Source: Ceriagrion tenellum (lineage: Eukaryota; Arthropoda; Insecta; Odonata; Coenagrionidae). From it: a DNA stretch of 64,000 bases. The DNA is taken from the NCBI GenBank assembly GCA_963169105.1, contig OY720636.1, forward strand, positions 73,148,123 through 73,212,122. The letters run 5' to 3'. Below the pieces are notes generated by a model that was not told the DNA's origin, did no database searches, and worked only from the letters and a program-made list of their open reading frames with translations. Made by a program: the position numbers and the translations under genes. Positions 20,216 to 33,600 of the stretch are shown here, piece after piece (the stretch's first letter is position 1; every line of letters starts with the position of its first letter).

Positions 20216-20906
20216 CCCACATAGCAATGAATGTCTCACCATAATCTTGAATATCTCAAACATCGCAAATGTCTCAGAGAGGTATTCGTGAGATATTCAG
20301 AAAATTAATTTCTACATAGGTAAAATAACGCGATCAACACCTTACCATGCTTTTCCAAGCACTTCTGAAGTTGGGATTATTGCCACTGCTACATACATCT
20401 ACCATGGAATTACTATATTAAAAATTTCATTATTCAACCAAAATTGATTCTTGGCAATGAGGAAGAATATAGTGGTCGACAGACCTGCCATTACCATTCG
20501 TTCCCATAGGTCTATGTGGGTCCATGCAAAATAGCAGTGCCTAGGTACCCGTGTTGGTTCCATTAATAGAAGTATATACCATTATTTAGGACATGATGAC
20601 ATCTCAGAAAAGGCTCGGAAGGTTACTTGTATGTCTCTGAGACATCACATGTGATATTCCAGATATCTCAGAAATGTATTTTAGCTGTGTGTGGCTTGTC
20701 TCAGATACATCTCGAATATATCTGAAACATCTCAGAGATGTTTAAAGACGTCTATGAGATATCTCATGAGACATCTCATACATCATTATTTTGGACATAG
20801 TGACGTCTCAGAGAGGTCTCGGAAAAGTCTCTGAAGGTTACATGTATGTCTCTGAGACATCACATGTGATATTCGAGATGTATCCGAGAGGTATTTTTGC
20901 TGTGGG
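20216..20906. mobile_element. Non-autonomous element built of GAGACATCTC-type repeats
   Basis: The ends are imperfect inverted repeats: CCCACATAGCAATGAATGTC at left and TTTTTGCTGTGGG at right. The body repeats ATCTC/GAGAT palindromes many times. A ~100-bp block is duplicated: about 20585-20690 and 20793-20906 share TATGTCTCTGAGACATCACA. No coding frame is present. This looks like a MITE with internal amplification; the superfamily is not assigned. Confidence 0.65.
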
Positions 20907-22019
20907 ATATTGTATGTGTGCTGCCGTATTTCTTTTTAAATTTTCTTAATTTCTAATACATAAATGTAGCAATAATAATTGTGTAAATTCCGTAAACCCC
21001 TTGCTATTGGCGTTGGATTTCCTATTAGATCCTCTATTAGCCATTCATTACAGAAAATTGTGGTAATTTTTTAAAATAACCGTAATTTACCTCAATTGAA
21101 ACTTAAAGCAATATACCTCCACATCTCTACAACACACTGACTTCCAGGTATGCTACTTATTATTTCCTCCAGCTGCTTGTATACACCATGTACTTATTCT
21201 CCTCTATGATAATATGCAGACGTATGGATCTGGATTACAAATAAATGTGTTGGGCCTGCCTTGAGCTCAATGACTATTGTCCTATCACTCACCTGTTCTG
21301 CACACATTACTTCCCTACTAATTTTCTTGCTCATACTAATGCAAACCCATGTTGGCTTCCATTCCCTCAACATTAAAAGCAATGTCAGAAGCTGGTGAGG
21401 TGAACGGCACATTAGCATCATTAAAGTTTTGACTCATCACCACATGGACAGATTCTATTTTATACATATGAAATTCACATCACAGTGCAGCATTTTGACA
21501 ACAATGATGACACACACTGAGCTACTCTTCGCTATCAAGGGTATCTACCTACTGAACGAATGAGAGCCACTTAGAAAAAATCTCTTCTACAGGTTTCAAA
21601 TAGTGGCTAGTAATCTGCATAAAAATTATCTCTTGTGGTAACTAACATGTGGCAAAAACTCTCCCTCCTCGGGTAATCCACTCAATGTGTGATATCGTGG
21701 ATCTTTCAGTGAACTGAATAACATTGATTTAATAAACATGCTGTCTATGGACTCCTGGTGAGACGTGTTTAATTATGAGTCAGTTAATGTTAAATTTCAG
21801 CTATTTTAAGATAAGTTTCTTTACTATTTTAATGTGTCCTTTCCTCTGCCTTGAAAGCTTGTGAGACTTTCAAAAAAAGCATACCAAAAGCTGGGTCATT
21901 CCAGTGATATGCCAGTTTTCCACGTACATGAAGAGCCTCCACACACTAAAGAATCTAATGATGATGAACTACTATTAAAGTGCTAAAAAATTCAATACAG
22001 GCACTTCCTATATTTTTCC
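20907..22019. other. Intergenic stretch, no recognised feature
   Basis: AT-rich single-copy-looking sequence. No exon or repeat family seen. Confidence 0.35.
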
Positions 22020-22960
22020 AAAAATGAGTTCAACAATAACAGAATACTCTCTTCTGATAATAGAAATAAGGAATGCTGGAATATAATTAATGAACATAGA
22101 AAACAAAACCGTGGTAAATCTCTGCTCTGCAAGATGGCAATAATGTTCTAGTTGATAACCCTAAGTTTATAGCTCTGCATTACTCATACAATTTCCTTGT
22201 TAAACCAAAGGCTGCAAGAATTTGCAACTATGAAATTATGGTCCTCTCCAATCACAGGCAAAATTCTTTATTTCTGAAAGCTTGCATTGAACTTAAACAG
22301 GTAGTTCAAGAACTGGCTCACAAAAATGTTCCAGGCCTTGATGAAACTCCGGGAAATATTTTATTTAATTTCTTAGAATCACATAAAGGACAGCGACTAC
22401 ATTAAATTAAAGTCCCTTAGATTGGGTTTGTTTCCATCTTCCCTTAAAAGGTGTCCCAATCTTTAAAAACAAGGGCAGTGCAGAGAATATAAAAAATTAT
22501 CAGCCAATAAGTTAACTATCTTTTTGCAAAAATTTTGAATCCATTTTCTATAACCATCTGTTCATTTTCAAAAATCTATCTGACCTGGCAGATCTACTAA
22601 GTCAGCCATGTTTCATGTGATTAATTATGTACTGGCCGGTAGAGATGGGACATTATTCAAGATCTATCCAAGACTTCGCCAAGCTAGAGAGACATTTTAT
22701 ACGCAGACCTGCTTTAAGGTGGTTGCTATTCTACTTACTTGAAACACGCTACAAAGTGACTATTCACTCTAATGGCCAGAATTATATACCCAAAAGTTAT
22801 CTCACAAGCACTGGGGTTCCCTACTGTTCCCAGTATACATGACCTGCCTTCCTTGTAGACAGTAGCCAACTAACCCTATATGCACATGATTCCAACATAT
22901 CTGATCAATGTTAGAAATTTGGCTAGCAAAAGGGAGCTGGCTCTACAAAAGGTTGCTAAA
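22020..22960 (+). mobile_element. Heavily decayed LINE (jockey/CR1-type RT)
   Basis: Fragments in shifting frames follow the RT order: an ENIKNYQPIS stretch near 22490 (compare 'NYRPIS'), STGVP near 22810 (compare 'TRGVPQGS'), and LTLYAHDSN near 22875 (compare 'YADD', second base pair mutated so YAHD). Same motif order as the LINE at 4412-6122 but much older. Confidence 0.6.
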
Positions 22961-23287
22961 TATATATTTTTTAAACATGTCCCATTCAACATTATTTGCT
23001 CGCACAGGATTAAATAAATTACCATCACCTAAAATTGCTAATAGTTTGAAAGGTGAAGTATACAAACATTTCAAAGCTAAGGTCTCTGGTAGTGGAAAAT
23101 TGCCTGGAATATATTTATATTTTTCCTTTGAAAAATGGATGCTTCTGTCTATTTCAAGTGCCACCAATCCCATCCAATGACCCGTCAGTAATACAAGATT
23201 CTTTTCCCCCTGGCGACGATCACATGCAAATTACCAGCTGAATGGGAATGTACCTAACCAAGCATTAAAACATGCACACATAACTTC

Positions 23288-23505
23288 TTAAAGGCCTGGT
23301 TACACCATACATTAACCCGTACGTGTTCATGTACAAGTTCATGAACGAATGCATGAACCGAATAGAACAGGTTCTATTTTCCTGTTCACGCATTCATGCA
23401 TTCGTACAAGCTGGTGTGGTTACACGAATTTTCGCCTTCATTCACGCGTTCATGCATTCGTACATCAACTCGTACGGGTTAATGTATCGTGTAACCAGGG
23501 CTTAA
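23288..23505. mobile_element. 210-bp MITE with 33-bp inverted repeats and TTAA duplication
   Basis: The element spans 23292-23501. The left end AGGCCTGGTTACACCATACA matches the reverse complement of the right end, which continues through ACCCGTACG. TTAA flanks both sides (23288-23291 and 23502-23505). The centre repeats TTCATGAAC/ATTCATGCATTCG-type palindromes. The TTAA target suggests a piggyBac-related non-autonomous element. Confidence 0.85.
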
Positions 23506-23799
23506 CATCCGTATATATTTGTTTGGGTAATGAGAGGCTAATTACAATTTATTTTGTCTTGTTAACTCTTTTTCCAAGTAAATAACTACATATTAGTCAC
23601 AATGCATGATCTAATGCAGGGTCAAAAAAATGCCACCCCAGAATGTAACTGCAAGAATTGGAACTGTTCCTGAACTCATCCCTCGGAAAATGCATAGGAT
23701 GCAAATACATTGTCGTCAAAATTACGGGTTTGTAACAAAATCATGGGTTTCTGACACTGTTACAGGGTTGGAGCACTTACTGTAGGAGCTGTGATGAAA

Positions 23800-24050
23800 A
23801 TTTTTCACATCCCATTCCTATATTGGACACACCCTGAGGGCACAATGGGTTTGTAAAAAATACATTTGAAGGAAAAATAGAGGGAAAATCCCAAGATAAA
23901 GGACCAGGAATAAATACATAGATCAAATAAAAAGGAAAGTACCAGGGAGAAAGGTCACTAGTATTCAATAGGGAAGACTGGATGGCTGTATTCAACCTAT
24001 CTTTGACTGAAAGACCAATGATGATCCTAAAAATGCTGTTTTTGAATACA
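23800..24050 (+). mobile_element. LINE family A 3' fragment
   Basis: Aligns by eye to 58745-58960: GGACACACCCTGAGGGCACA against GACACACCCTCATCAGACACA, GAAGGAAAAATAGAGG, and TCAAATAAAAAGGAAAGTAC. Stops throughout. Confidence 0.65.
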
Positions 24051-24218
24051 CAATTACAGAGCATTAATTATCCACATATGTACAGATATTAAAACTAACT
24101 TAAGGGGTATTATGTTCATGTCAATGGGACAATCTACAATAAAACTACATGAATGCTATGACTTGATAATAAAAACAATGAACATACGGTATGAACAAAG
24201 GAGAAAAACATTTATACC

Positions 24219-24224
24219 TTTATT
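24219..24224 (-). promoter_or_regulatory. Candidate cyclin L poly(A) signal
   Basis: AATAAA on the minus strand about 150 nt past the cyclin L stop codon. Confidence 0.5.
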
Positions 24225-24372
24225 TTCTGCATATTATATAAATTTCATTTACAATAGTTAAAAAAAAGTGTTCCACTGTACACTTCAGTCAATTCAATGT
24301 CCTAAGATGCCACTGAACACATCACCAAAGTTTTTCTGTGGGTTGCATAGACGAAGCCCACTCCCGCCAATC

Positions 24373-24604
24373 TCATCTCCTTGATTCTTTAGTCGATGAC
24401 CGACCACTATTTGAAGTTGACCTTAGAGATGAAGAAAGGTAATCATCATCTACATCACGGTGATGATGCTTGCCTGTGCTACTCAATTTTACTCCACCAA
24501 TAGCTGAAGACAAACTCTTGTCATAATGATCGTAGAAACGGTCATCCCTACTGCGATCACGCTCATGTGACCTTGACCTCGATCTGTACCGCACCTTTTC
24601 ACTC
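24373..24604 (-). CDS. CycL: Cyclin L exon 8 (C-terminal RS tail and stop)
   Basis: Acceptor CATTACAG. Reads SEKVRYRSRSRSHERDRSRD, a His/Asp patch (KHHHRDVDDD), and ends KESRR with TGA at 24375-24373. Confidence 0.93.
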
Positions 24605-27600
24605 CTGTAATGAAAAGCACAATATTACTTCAGATAGAAATTTAAACAAATACATTTATGCCATCACACTTAAGGACCTCAGATTCCAATGGCTTCTAAC
24701 AGTCCAAGGCAAATCATGCAAAGAAATGTAACTTCTCACTGATTTCCAGAGCTTTTGATCAATTATCAAAGAAACAAATTAATAAAAAACAATAACAGAA
24801 AAGCATAGTTTTAACAAAAAATTTATAGTGTAGAAAAAATTTATAGTGTAGAAAAAATTTGGAAGCCTCAACCAATTTGAAAGGATTTAAATTGAAATCA
24901 TCATGAGGTAGAAAAAGGAAGGGTAAACTACACCAAATGTTCCCCTAAAGATTGAATCCATGAGTTTTCAAAGAAAAACAAAGGATTTTTTGGAGGGATG
25001 TAGTCAAATTTGAAATGTTGCTATTTGATTCAGACCAGTAAGCCGATTCTGTTAATGTCATAGGTGTCCTAAGGGTGATATCTAAGATGGGCAACTTATG
25101 ATGGCTAATGCTCGAGCGATACTACAAGCCAGCGTCAAAAGGATTATGATGTTACAGAGTGAAAGTGAACCAAATTTACCCATTAAGTAAGTTGGTAGGC
25201 CCTCATAAATGAGAACTAATGGAAATCACTGACATAACCCTTTGACCCATACAAAAAATTGACTAGTGGCAACTGCAGAAACTACTGACTCCAAATATCA
25301 ACAAACAACTAAGAATTCGTATAAGTACTCACGTAAACAACTAACGAGCCTGTCTCATGCATGAAAATAAATGGAAGCTTTGCATAGGCTAGTTCCAAGC
25401 ATAAATCATGCTTAAAAGATACCATTATAAAATATTATTAGCAGTTACTATGAATGGCCAAAATTTGAACAAATTCGCATATTAGGAATACATTTGTCCA
25501 ACATTCATCTTATGCATTTAAGGATCCCAGAGAGAGGTCACAAAGTAAGCAGTAGGTGAATATTTGGAGTAAAATAAAGTAATATTTTGAAGCGGTGTAG
25601 CTGAAGACTTAAATATGTATTTTTGAAAAAGATATACATTATTTGTAACTAATAATTGTATGATTAGAGTGCAAATGAGTATAGTTAGCTGGAGTAGTAG
25701 GCATTGACCCATGTGCATTTGATCATTTAGTTTTTCAATACTTGTTCAAATACAATATATGTAAAAGCAATGAAATAAAGTGAATCAAATATTTTAAAAT
25801 GAAGAGAGTAATCCATCATGAAAATAGCTAATAATTTATTTAATATCCTTTGTGATAGACATAAACACTCCTATTCCACGACCTTATAACACCTATGATG
25901 GGGTTTTCAAGTGCTGTACACTATGACGGAGTTAAGACACCTATGACCTTTACAAAATCACTCCTTTTTGCCCACTATCAAAGCCCCATGATGCCCCATC
26001 ATAAGAACAGTTGTTATGATGCCTATGAGCCTATGAAATTTACAGAATCAACCCACAAGTTTCACAATGTCTGGTTAACTTTCACTGAAAGTTGATTTAA
26101 TCTTTTCACTAACTTGTATCGATCTGATCGGTTTTTGTACACTAAATCACTCTGTCAGTTAGTTTACTTGAGCATTATCAATGGGAGAACAAATTACCAT
26201 CCAATTTTATTCTGAGAGAATATTTAACAAGAGATTAAGAAACTAAGTCTAAGAGCAATAACTATGAACTATATCAGGAAATGTCATATGCAGCAATAAA
26301 TTTAGGGTGGCCACACTAATTTCCAACCTCCACGCCAAGAACAAGTTTTTGGACTGGAGCCTAAATTTTTCTGTCTATTTTCCATAAGATTGAAATTCAG
26401 GCAGGGTAAATTTAAAAGGAGAAATATCAAAACACAAAAGACAAAGCAAACTCAGCTTGTCTGGACAAGAGGAGGCAGGGAATTAATTTGAAGTCACTCC
26501 AAGTAGTTTCCTAATTCTTGTGACCAAGGCCAAATGAGTAATGAGAAAAATAACATTTGAAAAATATTATTTGAAGTTTGTGAAAATGTTTGAATGCTGG
26601 TGTACATCATCCTCTGTTAATGAGATGAAGAATATAGTGTACAAATCATGGCATACATAAAAGGCAAATTTGCTATGGGCATAAGTGGTATTGGAACTCC
26701 TGGTATTACGGTAGAAACTCACTAATACAAAGTCTGTGGTACCTACAGAAAAATCAGCAGTACATACTTTCAAATATTGTTTTCAAAACTTTTTAAATAA
26801 ATTAGTAAAAGTATTAATTTTTGCTACCCCAAACAAGTGGAGAATGATGCCAAAGAAAATATACCATTGACAGTGTGAGGGGATAAATTATGTCATCCAT
26901 GTCAATCCAGTTCTCATTGATGCTACATTGCCAATTGAAGTTTGTGAATGAAATATTAACATGTTCCCAAGACTTTTCAATATGATTTTTGCTTATAATT
27001 TAGTACCATCTAAAAAATTACTCATTCACAAAATTGAATTATTATTTTCAATCTGTACAAGCTTAATGTTTTCGCCATCATTTCAATTGGTAGATGTCAG
27101 GAGACAAGTGAAAATATTTCATCAATTGGTTTCCTTATTAGGTAACCTAACTTCATGAGCTAAAATGTAGAGCCCACATACTGACAATTTAAATGTGATT
27201 ACCGAATCAATCCATGATTTCAGAAACATTCTATCCACTAGAAGAGGTGTGAAAGAGAAACTTCATCTTCAATGGGCATTCTGAAGACTATCCTGATCCA
27301 GTATTTTCTATTCCATTACCAAGGTATTTCTTCCCCACTTAAACTTACCGCTGATTATCTGATGATGGTATACCTTCATGCTAAGAAGATAAGAAAATCA
27401 TGTCACATTTGCAATACGTCCTTGCAAACACAGGATGTAGATGTTAGATGGGGTTGCTGGGGGAATGGAGTTCGGAGATATGTGGTAAGGGGAAGAGGGG
27501 AGGGAAAGGGGCCGAGGGTCTTACATGCAGCTAAAAGAGGGGTGACCTTGTTTAGTATGACTGATAAAGGTGCCTTAGCCAGAAGATGGATAAACGGTAA

Positions 27601-30600
27601 CGCTCAGAGGGAAGGGATTCATAATTTAGGGGCCAAGCATTGAGGAAATGCAGTAGGATAAGGTGATTAGAGTCGGTGAGGTCAGGCGTGAATTCGTGGA
27701 AATTAATCATGATTCAAAGAACACTTCCTGGTAATTAGAGGCTTGGGAAGAAGAGTCATCATATGATACGGAGTTGGGAATAGAAGGTCAGAATAAAGTT
27801 CATGGTTGGAGTCAAGGTTCCTTCTTATCAAGAGGGCAGGTTCATGTTTGATAAACCTGGTTTTTAGAGTCGTGACTTCTTTTATAGAGTAAGTGGCTAT
27901 GACAGGTATCCTTGTCATATTTTCCATAAATTTATTGTCATTTTTTCCACCCCTGAGACTGTGAGAGAATTTGACTTGCCACCAAGCTGAGCACACAGCA
28001 GGGAGTCTGGAATACTGCAGGCAAGTTTAACCGATAGAGAATTGTTTATACTATGGCAATGTAGCTGAGTCAAAGAAAAATAACAGCACATTAGGAGAAA
28101 TAATGGCTTAAGCCACCATTTTTCCCATTACTCAAAGTCTAACTAATATTAGGAGTTATACATCGATAATGACGGAGTGATTTAAGTATATATGAGAGAA
28201 AAATGCACTCATTCATGAATTTCACTAGTTTGATACATCAGGTCCAGAACTGCTGATACGTAAGGTGTCTACATCAGGAAAAAGTGCTATGTTGAGGCAG
28301 TTTGTCACCAAAATTCAGAAAAAGACATTTTTTAAATCAGAAATACGAAGCATTTTTGAAATTTGGTATTTTTGAGTAGTGCCCTGTAATTAGTGAAGGC
28401 CTATTGTTGGCACAGAGTACTTTTCTTCGTAGAACCAAAACTTCATATTATTGAGTTTCTATTGTATTCCCAGTGAATTTAATCCTGCATGCTACATTGG
28501 CACCACCATGAAAAGTGGCTGAATTTTATCTCAATAAAAAATAAATAGGAAAATCAATTTATAGGCATTCAATTATAGAGGTAAGCCAACCATATTGTAA
28601 TTAAATCGTTTCTGGAAATACTTGGATGAGGTAGAAGTGATACCCTCTTACAACCTACCTAAAATACGCACTGGAATGCAATCTAGATTGTCTGGGCCTA
28701 AATGATTAAGGGCCTATACTTCTAAATAAAAGTCTATCATTAGTAACTGTGGTACTCCATAGTCAATGTACTTATTGACTAAATTTCACAAGTACCACAT
28801 ATCAAGAGGGTAACACTAACACTAATTGTTTAACCTTTAATTGTGTGGTACTAGTAAACATTTACAATTTTTTGTCAACTGCACTTATTTCTTCAATAAA
28901 AGTTCCTTTTTACATAATTCATTCAAATCACTGTAACGCAGAAATATTTATTTCTTATTCCCCAACATGATGAAACATAACACTACATTCTACTTCAAGA
29001 AACTTGATACTAACCTTTCTCTAGTTCTGCTACTGCTCTGCCGTAAGGAGCTAATATTTGATACCTGGGCTTGGGATGTCAACCCTGAATTCTGTGAAGA
29101 TAATGTTGAGGACTGGGTGCCTAGTGGCTGAGGTGAAACACTTCTGGAATAACTTCGACGAGATGATTTGGACCTGGATGATGTTTTCTTTCTTGATCTC
29201 TCCCGAGATCGAGACCTTGACCTTGTTTGACCTGATGCTGATGGAGAACCTGAGCTTGAGCGCCTTGACTTCCTAGATGATTTGTTTCGCCTTCGTCTCG
29301 AGGATGAAGAGTTTTCTGTTGCAACAGATGATGCTGGCACTGGTGGAGGAGGCAGAGTAGGTGGTGGACTTCGACTCATAGAGTTACTCCTACTCCTTTC
29401 CCGACCAGCGTGCCGATCTGCAGATGACGAGTTATTGTGGTTGTTCTTGCTACTAAAAGAAAAGCAACTTGTAGCTTTCAATGGATAAGACACAGTACAC
29501 AATTAGCATCCAAACTCAAGGCAAAAAGATCTCGAGTACACAACAACTAAAATTGTCTTGAGTTGTTATTCCATTAAAATATCACGGAACTAACAATATT
29601 TTGGGAGATTAGAGTATAATCATAATAATTAACTATATTTACGATTGTATCTCCCCTCAAACCACCAGTCTCAGCCAGGGGAGGGAGGGGGGGGGGCAGT
29701 TCCCCCTCCACAAGAACTTGCACGAGACATTGCATATAAAAATTTGCTATACTGAGCCAAACAGGATGATGTCCTGTCCACCCTGGCATATATCTACAGC
29801 TACAAATGGGTGTCCTGCCCCCCTAGCATAAATCCTGGCTATGCCCATGATGCTACAGGAACCTCTTCCATTCAAGCATTATTTATACATTAACCCCTTC
29901 TCTGATGCATTATTTTGAGGAAATGGCTCTAAAAAGGATCATATTTTTTAATTGCATTTTAAAATGAGTTTTAGGTTAGAATAATGGAAAAACAAGGTTT
30001 TTTGGAGACACAAGTTATTTTTATTAAAAATTTCAATGTTTTCACTTATATTATCAATAATTTAATGAGAAAGAATTTCATTTTTCCTTAAGCAAGAATA
30101 GTTATGAAAACAATTATATATGTATTTATTGGCATTTATATAACCCTCTTATGCATCCAATTCACATGTTCATCCAAATTCAACACAAAATTTTACTATT
30201 TACAAGTTTGTTTTAGTATGATAAGCCCTAAAACTTGGTGTAACGCATTGCGTCACATCACAATCTGGGCAAAAATATCTTTCTCTTCGGATAATCTTTC
30301 CTCACGCATCTCTTTTCCTTGAGAACAGAAAGCACTTGCGTGTGGGGCATGATTTTTTTATCAGTAGCCGGGATTAGCTCGGGGAAATGCCTTTCTGATA
30401 GGCGGAGGGGGTGAGGTGTTGCGGGTGGCCTACCCACTTAAGGAGAGGATATTTGGGGATGGTACTCTTCAATAAGTTTTTCAATTAGATCAAGTCTATA
30501 ATCTAAATGTGATTTTCTCCCACCTGATTTCTGGTATAATACAAATGAATTCCACACGCAAAGCTCCATTAGGTGCATGAATAATTTTTTGTAATATTTT

Positions 30601-33600
30601 TTCCCCCTCTTTCCTGGAATTGGGTAAACAGCCAAATGCTGATCAACTCTATCGACACCCCACATTTTATTATTGTATTCCACAACCACCCTAGGTCTCA
30701 GACTCACCACACCTCTTTTTTCCACAGTTTCCATTTCTATGCTGTGGACTGTCGATAGGAACATTACGTCCTTTTTGTCTTTCCAGCACAAAACCATCAC
30801 TTTGCTTTTCCGGAAAGCAACGACTTCACCTTTCTTCATTTGTTACTTTTCATTGCTTCTGGCATCCCTTTCCTAATTGCTCTCACAGTCCCAAATGTAT
30901 CCCACTTTTTTGATATAAGAGCTTCTACCAACTGTGACAATGTATAAAAAATGTGTCACAACACAGTAACCCTTATCAAATAGGGGCTTCGTAAGCGACA
31001 TTACCACTTGTGATGACATCAGCAAAGTAACAAAATCTTCGTCCAATTTGGTTCCTTTCCCAATATAAATTATAAAGAACCACACATAACCACTCTTTGA
31101 CTCGCATAATAAATTCAATTTGACGCCAAATCTTGCCCTCTTGGAGCAAATATACTGCCTCCAACCTAATCGTACGAGGTAAATTTATGCAAAAAAACGA
31201 ATAGGTAATGCACTGAATTATAGGTGAATTGCTAAAAAACTACTGTAAAAAACTAGATTAATTGTAAAGAAGAAGACTTTCATCCACTGTCACGTCTCTA
31301 TCGGGGGTGAGCAACTCACTAAATTATTTGTTGATCTTTCGATAGATTGTCCAAATCTTATTCAATTTCGGATTTGGATGCATTTCTGCCACGTATTCCT
31401 CATTGTTGCTGAAGTGTAAATACTGCCTAATTTTTGCAAACCGGCAATAGGACATCATTTCACCATAAAATGGTGTCGACAGAATCCTCCGGCTGGTCCA
31501 ATAATATTCTTGGTCTGGCTTTTTTACAATGCCCTGCAGCATTATCAGCGCCAAGAATACACGTATTTCTGGAGCACTAACTTCACGCCATTGTTCTCTG
31601 GATGTAGACAGTTTCTCTCGAAGACACTGACTTCCATACCGATTTGTCTCATCAGTAATAAGTCCTATCACTTCCCTGTCAAAAAACAGTTCAAAAAACT
31701 AGAGCACACCACCATCTTCTTGAACTTCGAGATTGAGTGATGAAGCACTTTCCAAATTGAACCTTGCGGGTGCAAATGGAAGAGTTTCACCACTTTTCAT
31801 TTCCCTCCGTTGGTTGTCTTCAACAGGCTCACTCGGCATCTGATATGGTGAGCTCGGAGAAGCTCAATTCAGATCCAGAAGTTTCTAAATTTGTTTCTTC
31901 CACCTCCACATCAGAAATGCTTTCACTATCACTTTCCATTGCAGAATAAATAAAGCGAAACAATGAAAGAATCACTCAGGCAATCAAAAAATACTCTCAA
32001 TCTCGAATCACCAAAAAAAAAGACTTCAGTGAAACCCTGGTGGAGAAAGGACACTTGATGTGAATGCTCAGGAGAACAGCGAGGAACTAATGTATGCTTC
32101 AGTTGAAAATTGGAAAAAGGCAACAATTTTAGGGTGAGGACTCTGATAACGGTAAAAGAATTTTAGGGGTATGTTGGAAAAAACCACAGAGACATTGACG
32201 TTAGCTTGAGTTGGGTCTTTCCGAAAAAAATGAGAAATTTTGGTGGGGTTTAGGGAGAAGCGCAGAGTACCGAGAAAGAAGAAAATCAGGAGAAATAATA
32301 ACAAAGGTGGCTGCTTTCTACTCAAAGACACACCAAAAACATGTCTGCAAGCGGGAAAATAGCCCTTCTCCTAAGGTAAGTATGCTTTGCATTCAAAGAG
32401 TTCCACTATATAACAAGATTAGGCAAAGAAGCAAGGAGGATGAAAGCATTCCTTTCACAGAAGAACCTTTTCATTATCAGTGTTCACTGACTCACAGGAG
32501 TGAAGGTTTTATGGCCCTATCATGACAAACATCCAGCGGGGTCGGAAAGCGACCACACGCCCTCAAACGCATTTGCCTGGGGCTTTCCGAACGGACACCC
32601 CGCTCTCCTGCCGTCGCCCCTTTCCTGTCGTCCCCTTTTTATTGGGTGACCTTGGAAAGGATAGAAATGCAGCGTAGTACATGAGTGAGGAAGGGGAACC
32701 CGATCAAACGTAATGAAATCGAGAATAAGCAAATGTCTCCTTGAACACAAATTTCTTTATCGATGGTTCTGGAATTGAGCGATTTCTTCTGATTTCGGCC
32801 GAGAAAGGACATAAACCAATATACGGTACAGAACGACTATCATCGTTCATATTTCAACATCTAAAGCCATTATTTCATGTGACTAAATGCTAACAGAGAC
32901 TAAAAGGTTACTCATGAGACTGACATTACTTGCAGAAGATATCTAATGAGTTTCACGTCAGCATGGAAAATTTTATTTTACCCTGATATCGCATTTGATT
33001 GCCAAGAAAGGATGGCAAGTGATTTCAGAAATTTGCTGCAACATGGATAGATTAGACAATTTCTTCCTCTCACACAAAACTTTTGATTACAGCATGAATA
33101 GATCTAGACTTAGTTATATGAAAACACGCTTAACTAATTATCACCTTGCCCAAATATTCCTTCATTCTATACTGGTACTCTTCGTGGCTGGTTGCATCAC
33201 ACCCCCTGCCACACACACTTGCGGCATTTCGCGGGTTGGTAAGTACATAATGTATTGCTCGGAGATGATTGTAAGGGGTTTCATTTACTTATCCAAAAAC
33301 AGAAACTAACTCGTTAATAACGCAACACTGTTATTTTTGCATCTGTTAGTCACCGAGATCGTCAAAATGTTTTATATTCAGCACTGTGACTCCCATAAAT
33401 AAAAAATAAATGCAATATTTATGCATATGTAATTACATTTGCCAGTGGTAATCATGGCTTGTTATAGTTTCTATTAGGATAAATCCGATACGAGGTAAAT
33501 TTATGCAAAAAAACGAATAGGTAATGCGCTGAATTATAGGTGAATTGCTAAAAAACTACCGTAAAAATTACTAAAATTATGACAAAATTCCATATGCAAA

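Noticed and set aside
27272..27643. 123-aa plus-strand frame in cyclin L intron 7
   Set aside because: G-rich low-complexity sequence with no recognisable protein features.
29058..29488. Plus-strand open frames opposite cyclin L exon 7
   Set aside because: They are antisense shadows of the RS-repeat coding sequence.
31173..31260. The piggyBac gap as an intron
   Set aside because: No GT donor sits at the 5' edge on the minus strand, and the block is a duplicate of sequence elsewhere in the element.
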